Source: Pleurotus djamor (Eukaryota > Basidiomycota > Agaricomycetes > Agaricales > Pleurotaceae). Taken from it: 64,000 nt of DNA. The notes beneath the pieces were generated by a model that saw nothing but the letters and a program-made list of their open reading frames with translations, was not told where the DNA came from and did not search any database. Positions 26,393 through 36,703 of this stretch are shown here, in pieces. Location of the stretch: assembly GCA_029747585.1 (NCBI GenBank), contig JAPEVF010000040.1:57932-121931 (forward strand), written 5' to 3'. Each line of letters begins with the position of its first letter. The first letter of the stretch is position 1. A program made the translations under genes and the position numbers.

Positions 26393-27078
26393 ATGATTGC
26401 ATCGACATCATTGACGCTAGCCATCGTCTTCCTGTCTCTGGCGTTGCCATCTTTGGCCGCTCCCATAGATCGACAATGGTGCGTATTTCCGCCCTCGATC
26501 GTGATATAATACTGACGATGATATGCTCGTTTCATTAGGGACCGCCAGGTAACACACGATGACATCCTTGAACCCCCAACACTCCTCGGAGAGAGGTAAG
26601 CCAATACCGACCCTTGAATTGGTTGCAATTCAACTGACGACATATTCATCTAGCTTATCAATACCTACATCCACCCGTTCCTCCAAATACGCCATCGATT
26701 ACCTTCCGTCGGCTGTCCCAAACAGTGCCGTCCCCGTAGCTGAAGTTGTGGCCACAACCACTCGATCTTCGAAATATGCAATTGACTATCTCCCTACATG
26801 GGCTGTGCGTCCTCCCGGGGCCAATGCAGTCGACGACACGGGTGAAGAGATTTCTTCACCCAAACCAACACTCACAGCGAACTATCTACCTACGTCAGTC
26901 CATTTTGACAGTTTTTTGCGAACTTGCTAACCTGTCAGGATGCACCCCATACAGTGTTGAGGCTACAACTTCACTCAGTAGCTCAACAACTCGTGCTACT
27001 TCGATACGGCCGTCGAAGTATGCCATAGATTACCTACCGACTCGGGTGCAACCTCCACCACAGGCTACGCATGCCTGA
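26393..27078 (+). CDS. Secreted repeat-peptide precursor with three SKYAIDYLP units
   Basis: Exons 26393-26478, 26539-26595, 26654-26893 and 26955-27078 join in frame to 168 aa. Residues 1-22 form a clear signal peptide (TLAIVFLSLALPSLAA, likely cut before PIDRQW). The rest is a Ser/Thr/Pro-rich chain carrying SSKYAIDYLPSA, SSKYAIDYLPTWA and PSKYAIDYLPTR, plus a shortened unit TANYLPT across the last intron. An Arg stands one or two residues before each full unit (TRSS, TRSS, IRPS), but there is no KR or RR. There is no cysteine in the mature part, so it is not a Cys-rich effector. The intron after the signal peptide is phase 2, as in the relative at 30058-30500. I know no named family for it. 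A role as precursor of short secreted peptides, perhaps Kex2-processed or modified, is inferred from the architecture. Confidence 0.8.
26679..26708 (+). repeat. Peptide repeat unit 1 (SSKYAIDYLP)
   Basis: This is the first full unit in the precursor at 26393-27078. Codons are AAA TAC GCC ATC GAT TAC CTT CCG for KYAIDYLP. Confidence 0.9.
26766..26804 (+). repeat. Peptide repeat unit 2 (SSKYAIDYLPTWA)
   Basis: This is the second full unit. Codons AAA TAT GCA ATT GAC TAT CTC CCT give the same KYAIDYLP as unit 1 with seven of eight third positions changed. Confidence 0.9.
27010..27042 (+). repeat. Peptide repeat unit 3 (PSKYAIDYLPT)
   Basis: This is the third full unit, in the last exon. Codons AAG TAT GCC ATA GAT TAC CTA CCG again encode KYAIDYLP with different third positions. 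Confidence 0.9.
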
Positions 27079-27309
27079 GTCGCTCAGCAAGATTCCAGTC
27101 TCTGATCATACCCTACTCTACGCATACGCGTTATTCATGCCGTATACCCAAGGACATTAATTTACATGACGTTGTAACCAAAATATCTACAAGCGTAGAA
27201 ACATGTCCCATTGTATTTGGGAATTTCCCAGAGTTGACAGAGAGTGAAATGAGATGAAGTACCGAGTGGATGAATTACTCCAGCTGCGCATTCCAATATG
27301 GTCGATTGT

Positions 27310-29876
27310 CTACAGTGAATTGGCTTTTTCCACTTCCCGCTTGATCTTGAGAGAGAACAACTGTGAAGGCGAGGCATCTAGGTGCACTCGAAAATCAGAC
27401 ATTTTTAAGGCTTCGTCGGTGTGACTAAGAACGTGGTTAGTAGTGATGTTCGAGTAGGCGATAAGGACGAGAGGCATACGCCTTGAAATGTTGAAGAAGG
27501 GTCGCCACTGGGATTTGTTGAGAGCATCTCCCACAGATGACCGGGAATATTAGTTGCGTTGTTTTATAGAAGTCAAGCTCTGCAACGTTATATGTCTCAA
27601 GGAGAGACTCATCGGTCACACGAGTCCACGTATATGAATCAGTGTAGCCAAGGTATTTGTTCCAGCAGGAAAGATGGAGCTATGTGAGTAAATTGACTTA
27701 AGCAATGATTCATCGTTTCAACGAAATGTCTGGTAACGCACAGCTTTCTTCCAACCCATGACTTGTGTGGGATGGCCGTCCTTCGCGAGGCGATCCCCGA
27801 CTAACCAAATCCTTTGAGCATTGAGGTCATCGCTCGTCGCGAAGTCTGGATTAAAGCCACAAGCCCGGACGACCGCTCCAGTGAGGTCAGGCGGTAGCAA
27901 ACGAAAGCCAGAAGCAGAAAGTTGTGTCCATGGAATGGAATTGAGATGCCGCATGGCCTCGTCTGTCTTGATTCGATCGTCAGCGCAAGACTGGGGACCT
28001 TGTCTAAAGCATTGGTGGATGAGGAGGGACGGGTACACTATGGTTTGAGTGCAACGAGAGCACCTAAACGCCGCCCGAGCGAGATGGAGCGAGCCCTCGT
28101 TGTAGGTCATGGGTGGATCCGCCGCCCTAGCGGAAGGGTCGCTGTTAGCGACGTCCAGTATTTGGGCCATGCAAAGGCGTTTCCACTCCTCACAGTATCG
28201 AGGCATCTCCGTGAGGATATGGTCAAAGTGTGAGGCGGAGTAAGCGACCTCGCCGGCGTCCTCTTCTAACCGGGCTTTAAAGGACGCAAGACTTGGTAGG
28301 AAGTACAGATCAGCGGCCGAGGGAAGGATTTCATCTGGAGTGTGTGCTAAGGCATATTTCTTGACTAGCCTTGCGAGCATCCGGCAGCGCAGTTCAATAT
28401 TCTCGGACCGCTCTTTGCTGAGTCGTTCGGCACGGAATTTCTCCAATAACGAGAAAATTTCAGGTTTAATCTTGTTCCACACTAAGTGAGGTAACGTGTA
28501 TTAGATAGGATGTTGTGGAAACAGAAGAACGTACTTTGGTCAGTCAGAGGTCGAGCCTCTTTTACGCTTGGGAGTTGGAGAAATGCCTCCCGATGAGAAT
28601 AACTCAGAGTCTCCAAATCGGATGCCCAACCTAGACAATGCTTAAGGGTAAGTCCGACAAAGGAGGGTCAGAAAGTACCTGCTTCGCTCAATTTCTGTTT
28701 GATCCTTCGTTTATTAACGGTTAACGATACTTGCAATTGAATGCGAGAAAGGAATCTCTTTACTTTTTCAACCGCCCACGGCGGATATCCTGAATTTCGG
28801 CTTCGAGCGCATTTTGTTTCTTTAAAGCCCAAGCCGTGTACGCGAGCTCAATCTAAAGCAGTGAGAATAAGTAAGAAACACGGTGATAGCGCAAGTGGGA
28901 ACGTACCCGTGCTAGCTCTGCGAAGTGTTCACAACGCTTGTCCAAGAAGTCTTTCCTCTTGGCTGGATCATGGTGGACCTCGGCATATCCTTTCTTGAAT
29001 TCATTGAATTCGGCGCGTAGCCAAACAGTCGTTAGTTTATAAGCTTCTAGAACAGGCTGTCAGTTGCAAGGAAGTCGATGGTAAACCGGAAACAATCATC
29101 ACTTGAGCTTAGGGGGAACTTGTATTCAAAAGCGATGCTTTCCATGCGAAACGATGAGGGTTTCAGCCTCCACTCATGCATAGCCTGTTGAAAGTCGTAA
29201 GTCGATTCTGGATCGAAGTATGCCCTAGCAGAGGGATGAGACGCAATATGTAGATCGGTGGGCATAAGTACCGTTCTTGAGCGCACCGCTTGCAGTATCT
29301 GAGTTGATGGGCGGCAAAGGTAAACGGGGGCCGGGGGCTGAGACATTGCTATAGATTAGGTTAGTTTAGAAAAAATGGGAGCCCATTATGCCAGGAACGT
29401 CGTACATAACAAGTATTGGTGAAGAGAAAGTTCGCCCAAGCAGGCTCCGATACCGTCTCTGGCTTGGATGGAGTATCCGGTACGTTCTTAAACACAGTCT
29501 TCCAAGGCGTGATGGCAGAACGCTTCATCAGAACGGACCGCAAGTCTTTGTTCGTACGAGCCAAACGAAGCACATCTAAAGGGGTAAGGAACCCAAAGAT
29601 CTGCGTTCCAAGACGGGAGTTCACCACTGAGAAAGTAGAGAAGTAAGAGTAGCATACCTCAAACAAGATTTCTAGTGGCAGATGGGGCAGGTACCGCAGC
29701 TTTCCCTTGCCACGCGATGTAACCTTTTTGGTTGAACCATCATGATGAATGTGATGGTTTGAAGGCCTCCGTCGTGAGTCGCCTTCGAGACTTCCAACCT
29801 TCAAATCGCTCCCAGTGTGTTGAGTAGCGCACTCAGCGTCTTGATTAAGTCGTCGAAAGTGGCAGATATTCGACAT
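27310..29876 (-). CDS. F-box protein with zinc-binding motifs (family C, copy 2)
   Basis: The start is MSNICHFRRL. The signature GKGKLRYLPHLPLEILFE is split by an intron from IFGFLTPLDVLRLARTNKDLR, the F-box. Next come WKTVFKNVPDTPSKPE, an RYCKRC pair, a coiled helical stretch, WNKIKPEIFSLLEKFRAERL, ILPSAADLYFLPSL, a CSRC..H..C motif and VVRACGFNPDFATSDDLNAQ. The second motif, CGRC....H, lies near the end and the protein ends at 27310. Copy 1 lies upstream in the opposite orientation, with the repeat-peptide gene at 26393-27078 between the two. The C-terminal half is read on exons at about 27310-28482. Function as a ubiquitin-ligase adaptor is inferred from the F-box. Confidence 0.75.
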
Positions 29877-30057
29877 GGTGGTCAAATTAAAACCTGACCA
29901 AAACCAGTCGCGTCGCGCCTGAGACCCAGTGACAGCCACATGACTTGACTCAGCCTCCCCTATTGAATAGGGACGCACAAGTGCAATGTAACTTTCATCA
30001 GCATCGTAGAGTAGAACAGGAGTACATGACTTTCAGTACATTTTCAAGTAGTTATAT

Positions 30058-30500
30058 TCAAGTCTCCACGGGTGCATCTGCAGAAATAGCCCAAGAAGGC
30101 AGATAGTCGATGGCGTACTTCGACGTCCGAGTGCGAGGTGCTTCAGGAGGAGCATCAACCTTTTCAGGTCGGGCAGCCCAAGTTGGCATGTAGTCGATAG
30201 CATACTTCGATGGTGTGGTTGGGGGCGCATCTTTTGCTTCGAGGCTAACGAGGAGCGTGAAAAACTGACGATGGACCATGGTTTCCGAAAGCCTTACCTT
30301 TCAATTCCGCTCTGAGGCCATTTAGGTCGGCAGACTGGGGGGATGCAGTCCTCCGCTGCGCTGCATACAAGATATGAAATATAAGGGCAGAACCGCGATG
30401 GATGGCTGGTCACATACAGATTGGGAGCCGCAGGGACGGACTTGACGGAGAGCGCCAACAAAAAGCAGAGTAATACAGTACAGAAGGGGGTTGATAGCAT
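30058..30500 (-). CDS. Secreted repeat-peptide precursor with two SKYAIDY[LM]P units
   Basis: Minus-strand exons 30418-30500, 30298-30360 and 30058-30244 join in frame to 110 aa; both introns are phase 2 and about 55 nt. Residues 1-25 are a signal peptide (LLCFLLALSVKSVPA). A short linker with two Cys (AAEDCIPPVCRPKWPQSG) follows, then PSKYAIDYMPTWA, an Asp/Pro/Glu-rich spacer, TSKYAIDYLPSWA, and a short tail ADAPVET. It is a clear relative of the gene at 26393-27078: same unit, same exon layout at the 5' end, similar TATA box. Other acceptors for the second intron give either a stop or a frame without the repeats, which supports the one chosen here. Function is unknown; it may release short secreted peptides. 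Confidence 0.75.
30088..30123 (-). repeat. Peptide repeat unit (SKYAIDYLPSWA)
   Basis: This is the second unit of the precursor at 30058-30500. Codons AAG TAC GCC ATC GAC TAT CTG CCT encode KYAIDYLP. Confidence 0.9.
30175..30210 (-). repeat. Peptide repeat unit (SKYAIDYMPTWA)
   Basis: This is the first unit of the precursor at 30058-30500. Codons AAG TAT GCT ATC GAC TAC ATG CCA carry the only amino-acid change (Leu to Met) in the eight-residue core among the five units. Confidence 0.9.
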
Positions 30501-31077
30501 GATGGGTTATGTTGCAATGGGATGATTGTTTGGATTATGGGTCAAGCTTGAATTTCGAGGGTTTTTATAACGTCGAGAGGCTTGTGAAGCTGAGTACTGA
30601 TGACAGCTATCTATACGCCAAATAGCGTCAGCGAGAGCATCAGAATTGCCACTAGCATATGTATATTTTTCGATTTAGCCACTCTCAAGTGCTAGGTCAA
30701 GGCGAGTGAATTGCGATGGAGGTCATAGGGGAGCGGGTTCCACAGAACAAGGAGCAGTACTCGTAGAGGAGAGCGTCAGTTAAGAGCCACGGTGGATGTT
30801 TTCTGAGGAGCCAGCGGGGCCTTCACACGAGACGAACAACGCAGCTTGAATTCACGAGCTTTGAGTACCCCTGATTTCCCCTTAACCAGAAATTAGGAGC
30901 AGGGGTGATGAAGATGACGGAGGATCGGCGGTGGAAGGGAATGGATTCCAGTTGGAGATGCACCATAGTGACTAAAAGCTTTTAGTCAGCGGGATCACTT
31001 CAATGGTGGATGCTCAGACGGTGTGCTCCATGACAACAAGGGACGCACTTGCAAAGATAAGAAAACCGTCGTCGTTG
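30501..31077. other. Intergenic region
   Basis: This is promoter flank of the repeat-peptide gene and 3' flank of the DUF6533 array. No gene was seen apart from the TATA box. Confidence 0.6.
30563..30569 (-). promoter_or_regulatory. TATA box of the second repeat-peptide gene
   Basis: TATAAAA on the minus strand lies 62 bp before the start codon at 30500. This matches the arrangement of the related gene at 26393-27078. Confidence 0.55.
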
Positions 31078-32395
31078 TCATACACTCGGATCGTATATGG
31101 TTTCTGACGACGCTAATCGGTTTACCGGTCCGTATGTAGTACTTGCGATAGATACATTGACCACCGAGGAAAAGATGGGTTCGTTGGAAATGGATTGCAT
31201 TAGATGTAGCGCTAAGTGGGCTTGCTGGTCGCGAAGCTGAGAGAGCGTGTTCATAATCATCCGACAACCCTAAAAGTTCGAATGAATTTGAGATGGCTAG
31301 ACCGGGATAAGAAGGGACGAGACAAACGCAGATGGATAGGCCAGAGAGCAGCAACCTGTCAATGGGATGCAGTGAGCAGGAAGGCTAGAGTCAAGACTGG
31401 ACGACATACGGATGCAAAACATACGTGATTCCTCGCGACATCAGCCAGCCCGAAAGGCCTAGTGACCATAAGAGGATATGAGACGGTTGAACTAACGATG
31501 ACTTGCCTGAAACCGCAATAAAGACGAGAAAAGAATCACGGACGGCTGCAGCGATGATTGACGACGTCCTCCACCTCTCACGAACGATCCTAGGAGAGAG
31601 TAATAGCAAGATGAACACAACCTGAGTAGCGAGGAATGCGTATCTGAGAAAAACGTTCAGATAAAAACGCAAATGAAAGCTTGAAGGCCGCACGCACCCT
31701 GGCCACCCGGAGCCTTGAGGCATCACCTCAACATGACAGTGCTCATCGTAGCCCAGTTTCTGCACTAAAACGGCGGCGGCGTACACCATTATAACAAGAA
31801 TGGTCATGCGGAAAAGGCGCCAGACAGCCAGTGTTTTCGGCCAGTCGGAATAGAATGCAGCCACTGAAAGTAGTTATGTCAGTGGATTAATAACGGAGCA
31901 GGTAGTCCGAGGGGGCCATAAATTACCTTTCACTGCTTGCAGGGATTCGACAATACACATCAAGATGAGGATAACAATCGTCTGCGATGAAGCCCAGGCA
32001 ATGCACTGGTGATTGGATAATACGCGACCCGAGGCTTCAAGTAAGTGGAAAATGGCGATGTTGGCACTAAATCTGAGTGGTAAATTAGGGAGACAAGTTC
32101 CAGGAGTACACGTACGAGAGGCAAAGTGGAGACGAGTATCGACAGAGGATGAACTTGTATTTCAACAGTGACCTCGGTTGCCTGTGACTGGGGTCAAGAT
32201 GGCTCGAGTGAGTCGCAAGTGCGTGGGGGTAGCACTCACGTCCATACCAGATTTACTTCACTTTCAATGGTGCAGAAGTATTCGCAGAGAACTAGCGCCA
32301 ATGCTGAACCTGTGAAGAGGACGATGTCAGACGCAATGGGACATCTTGATTCAACTCTCACATTGGGTCAGCCGTTCCCATTGCAGGCTGGACAT
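31078..32395 (-). CDS. DUF6533 multi-span membrane protein (array copy 1)
   Basis: The start MSSLQWERLTQ leads across a short intron into the DUF6533 signature SALALVLCEYFCTIESEVNLVW. Hydrophobic segments follow: ANIAIFHLLEA, CIAWASSQTIVILILMCIVE, WRLFRMTILVIMVYAAAVLV, YAFLATQVVFILLLLSPRIV, and a late segment around LLLSGLSICVC. That makes six or seven spans. The cytosolic tail starts GCRMIMNTLSQLRDQQ and ends ETIYDPSV. About eight exons with short introns are implied; one donor at about 31508 may be GC rather than GT. The family is common in mushrooms and its function is unknown. Copies 2 and 3 lie directly upstream, in the same direction. Confidence 0.7.
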
Positions 32396-32587
32396 TCCTC
32401 TAGCTTTGTGAAAGTTGGGAGTTGCATACGAAGGAATCCTCTTCCGAGAAACGGAGACGATAAAAAGGATTCGCTAGCAATTCTCTTGAGGTTCACGCGT
32501 CCACGACCCTTCTCAAGCATGGCAACCAGGGGTAAAAGGGGGCATTGCTACGATTACGCGTGATGTACAAAGATTCGTATTCAGCGA

Positions 32588-33866
32588 TCAAGGGAGCGAA
32601 GTATGTGCCTCATAATGAGAATGTGTGGAAGTCTCATTGATGACGGTTGAGAATTCTGTGAGTCCAAAAGCTATGGAAGGACCGTTAGTCGTTTTGACAT
32701 CCTTGAGTTGTGCAAGGGTGTTCGCAATCAAGCGACATCCCTAAACAACAGAAATTGAGTGGATGTGAGTCGGGATGTTAGGGGAGAGGAGATACTGACG
32801 CTGATTGATAAAACACATAAGATTGCCCTGTAATAGGTTAGCCACGCAGGTCGCGATAGGGATAGAAGAGAGACTAACGGGAGAAGGAGGTGAGTAGACC
32901 CGTTCGCCACGACCCACGTCGAGAAAGCTATTATTGGAAGTGAGAGGCGATGACACAGGGTTTAAACGGTGCATACCAGCCAAAGCAAAGAATGCAAAGA
33001 CAGAGTCACGACTTGTACTGGCAATGAGAGACGAGGTGCGCCAGGAATCGCGAACAATCTTGGGGGAGAGGACCAGCAAAAGCGAAACCACTTGATTCGT
33101 CAGGAAAGTGCATCTGAGAACCTTCTGAGTTCAGCACGGAGCGACTATGATATGGAATGAAGGAGTGACGAACCCTGCCCAACCAAGCTGAGTTGGTATC
33201 GAAATAACGTGGCATGCCCCATCATATTCAACATTATGCACAATAGAGGCGAAACTGTAGACCGTCATGATGAGGGTGATTACACGGAAAACTCGGAGCG
33301 CGAGCAGAGTCCGAGGATGGTGAGAGTAGAAAGCGTGGACTGCTTGAGCTTCGACAACCGATGAGAAACCAGAGTGGCTCGTGACTTACTTTTCATGGTC
33401 TGTATTGATTCCACCACTAAAATCAACGCCAAAATGGTTGAAGTTTGCACGCTAGCCCATAATACACAGTTCCGCCGAGGTAGTGGATTCGGGTTTTCGA
33501 GGCGATGAAATACAATCAAATTCACACTGAAAGATTGGTAAGAAGGCGTGTTTTCTGTCGATAGGAAACGTACTTGCATCAAGCACAACGGAGGAACATA
33601 TCGACAGAAAAGAAACTTGAGCTTGGTGGACGAGAATCGTTGACTTAGAAGCGTGTGAGCGAATGAAAGCGACCGCCACTAAAATGTTCGAAAGTGCACC
33701 TCCAAACTAGGCTGACCTCGCCACTGAGCGTGCTGAGGTATTCACAGAGTAAAAGTGTAAGGGCGGAATCTGACGGACAGGGGTTAGCATGCCGACACTT
33801 CAAGTAACGTGAACTCACAATGACCACGCTTTCGAGCAGCCACTACCCATTCTTGCGCAGGGACCA
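32588..33866 (-). CDS. DUF6533 multi-span membrane protein (array copy 2)
   Basis: The start MVPAQEWVVAARKRGH is followed, after an intron, by the signature SALTLLLCEYLSTLSGEVSLVW. The middle includes CVLWASVQTSTILALILVVESIQTMK, an AFYSHHPRTLLALRVFRVI-like span and a WRTSSLIASTSRDSVFAFFALAG segment equivalent to WRTSSIIAAAVRDSFLVFIAVSG of copy 1. The tail is GCRLIANTLAQLKDV and ends YEAHTSLP. Exon layout matches copies 1 and 3, so these are tandem duplicates that have diverged. Role unknown. Confidence 0.7.
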
Positions 33867-34114
33867 TTTCAGAGGGCACAACATGGGGGGATGGAGCCAA
33901 GTTGCGCTTGCGTCGTCTTGATGGCTTTATTTAAACAGCATGGGCAAGCGACCCTGAAACGCCATGCATCCCCGATTGAAATTAGAGATAGTTCCGCTGC
34001 CCCGATCCCAACAGTCAAAATTCAGGCCCGAACGATCTACCTAGGCCTACAGGCCCGGTCCCACATGTCAAGTTGTAACCAATCTACTTGAGAGGGAAGT
34101 TGTGTTGCTTCTGT

Positions 34115-35404
34115 TCAGGTCGTTTGATTACCAGCCACCTCTTCATCTACACAAAGACCACCTATGAAAGTCGTAAAGTTATAGGAGGTACAAAATTTGG
34201 CGTTCTTATTTGCATTTGCTCGCTGGAGCTCCGACAGCGTATTGAGGATCATGCGGCACCCCTGGGGCTGATTCAGCTCATTAACATCCAGGAGAAGCAG
34301 AACCGCTCTGGCACTCACGCAAACCGATAGTCCAGCTAGCAGATAACTAGATAAAGTCAACTCAGGGAGCCTGTCCTATGAGCGAGCGAAATACGCACGA
34401 AGGGATAATATGGGATAAATCGTCTGCATGAGCGATCAACATTGCGGATATCGCTGAGGTTTGCGAAAGGGGTCAGTGATGTAGGGTACTTCTACGGACA
34501 AAATCAACTCACCAGTAATGACGGCGAATACAAGTAACGAATCTCTGCTCGTGGTGGCGATCAAAGAAGAATGCTTCCAATCTTCTTTGACTGTTTTAGC
34601 AGTCAGCATCAAGGGGAGGATGACAGCCTGGGTTAAAAGGCTCGTAGAACTGGATTATTAGTTAGAAAGTTTCAGGGGCGAATAGGATGAGAACGGACGC
34701 GAAGTAACTTGCTTGACGCGGCATTTCAACAACGTTGCAGGCGCCATCGTACACCAAGTAGGAGACTACGGAGACGGAGGAATATGTAGCGATCGCAAAA
34801 GCCACTATTCGGAAAATTTGGAGGCAACGAAGACATTTCGGATAGTCCGAGTAAAATGCCCGAACTGAACAGCGTTCAAGCGAATAATGATCGGGAAGAT
34901 AAGGAACTACGAACCTTTGATTAGTTGGACGGCCTCCACTACGAACCATAGGCTCTGTATCATGAAAGTCGCGAACGTTGACCAGATGATGCACTGTTGG
35001 CGAGAGAGCGGATGCTCAAGTCGGAGAGCAAGAAAGAGCGGCATGTTAATCCTGCAGCAGAACCGTTTGACAATTATTCAAACCATCAAAATTGAGAAAC
35101 GAACATCTGCAATATGATGGCACTGTATCGACAGTACACGAACATCCATTGGACGGCGGACATCGACCATCTGGGGAAAAATTAGCGCGAGAGACTGATG
35201 CCAACTACACGAACACCTACCCCCATATGAGTGTAACCTCGTCATCTAAAGTATGAAAATACTCATAGATCAACAAAGCAAGGGACGATGCTTTAGAAAG
35301 GTGGAGTTAACGCGGTCACATAGGCGCAAATTTGACTTGGACAACACACCACAGGCATGGTTTCTAACCAGACTATGCCAAAACTGGTCTTGCAATGATA
35401 CCAT
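34115..35404 (-). CDS. DUF6533 multi-span membrane protein (array copy 3)
   Basis: The start MVSLQDQFWHSLVRNHA leads into SLALLIYEYFHTLDDEVTLIWG across an intron, then MSAVQWMFVYCRYSAI, CIIWSTFATFMIQSLWFVVE, the span IFRIVAFAIATYSSVSVVSY, the segment WKHSSLIATTSRDSLLVFAV, LAGLSVCVSARAVLLLLDVN, and the tail GCRMILNTLSELQRAN ending EEVAGNQTT. The order of elements is the same as in copies 1 and 2. It is an integral membrane protein; localisation and role are not known. Confidence 0.7.
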
Positions 35405-35527
35405 TTGTCGAAGGGCCAGCCCGGGAAGCCGCAGCGCAAGAAGGGGGGCGAAATGATTGGTTGTAAGGCGAGGTTTGATGAGTGAATTTATAGGAGGATT
35501 ACGACGTATTTCCTTTTATCTTGAGCT

Positions 35528-36561
35528 TTATTGTTCATCCCTGAGCGGATCCCACCCTGGGACTTCCAGAGGCCTTCCTGAACATTTCAGTCGGGAGTAA
35601 TTAATATTGGAGACTTTAAGTCGAACGCAGCCAATCTCCATGACCCGCGTAAAGTAAGGTTTTGAACGGACAACCCAAGCGACGTCAGGAGCCGAGCAGA
35701 GAGAACTAAACGGAGGCGGTGAGACAGTACAACTCGAAGAGACGAGTAAGTCTTTGCATGCCTGACAGCGAATAACAGCGAATCCACCCGAGAACAAAGA
35801 CCACCGGCCCAGGCACTTCAAAATGACCAAAGTTGTCTTCGGGAGAGCAATGTGGCGGCGCCAGTGATGTGTAGTGGCACCCACAGGGTAGCGGGTGCTT
35901 GGGCAGTATGCGGAGAGGCGTACGTAGGCGTACATACTCCAGCCGATTGGATATGTTGGACGATGCATTTAGGATATAAAGTACCCACGCGCCAATCATC
36001 GAACCGTTGATCATTGGGGGTCCCAGGAGGTCCCAGGACGCACTACGACTCTGCGAGGATATTGGATGCCCTAACGACCAAGCCTGCATGAATGAATATC
36101 CGAGATATATTACGGAAATATTCTTCACACGATATTGGGTGACTCGAGCAGGGCGAAGGAACGAAAGCGATAGGTGACGGACCGCCAAGCAAGATATGTG
36201 ATGATCACACGTACCGGAGTACCCCCACGACCGGTCCCCGACCATCGTGGTCGAAAGTGCACCGTCACTGGTTGATGAGAAATACGTCTGAGGGACTAAC
36301 AATTAGAGTATAGAGAAGGGGCGCACCGAGTCCGGTTTCCATTGATATGACTACGCGCAGTGTCAGTATCGAGGTTCTAGAAGCTAATGTAATTAAGCTT
36401 TGATGCGTGGACAGCGGAGGTGCTTCGGAAGAAGTAATCCAGACATCCATGAGAGACAGCGTCGGAAGCGCCTTTGCATTGAAGGACAAAGGAAAACCGA
36501 CCAAGTCCCACACTTCAACAAGATCACCAAATCCTTTGGTTGGGAGACGAATCGGATCCAA
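35528..36561 (-). pseudogene. Decayed membrane-protein gene, possibly DUF6534-like
   Basis: Several overlapping minus-strand frames show scraps of a membrane protein. GSMIGAWVLYILNAS resembles the first span of the DUF6534 type. Near the other end, SLITLASRTSILTLRVVISM with ETGLGAPLLYTL resembles the last conserved segment of that family. The order of the two pieces on the strand is not that of an intact gene, and no continuous exon chain could be built. A remnant, or two remnants, next to the DUF6533 array is the most likely reading; the family assignment is weak. Confidence 0.3.
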
Positions 36562-36703
36562 TGTTCAAATAATCTGATAAATACAACATAAGTACATCAA
36601 AACCTACACCCTGACTGACGGAGTGAGTGAGAAACGAAAAACAACGGGCCCGAGAGGGATAATGGACGCACAAACAGAAAAAAGTAGCCCGAACACCGAC
36701 GTT

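Noticed and set aside
29214..29230. A GATCGAAGTATGCC string that looks like part of the SKYAIDY repeat
   Set aside because: It lies antisense to the family C copy 2 coding exon, and the match does not continue beyond a few codons.
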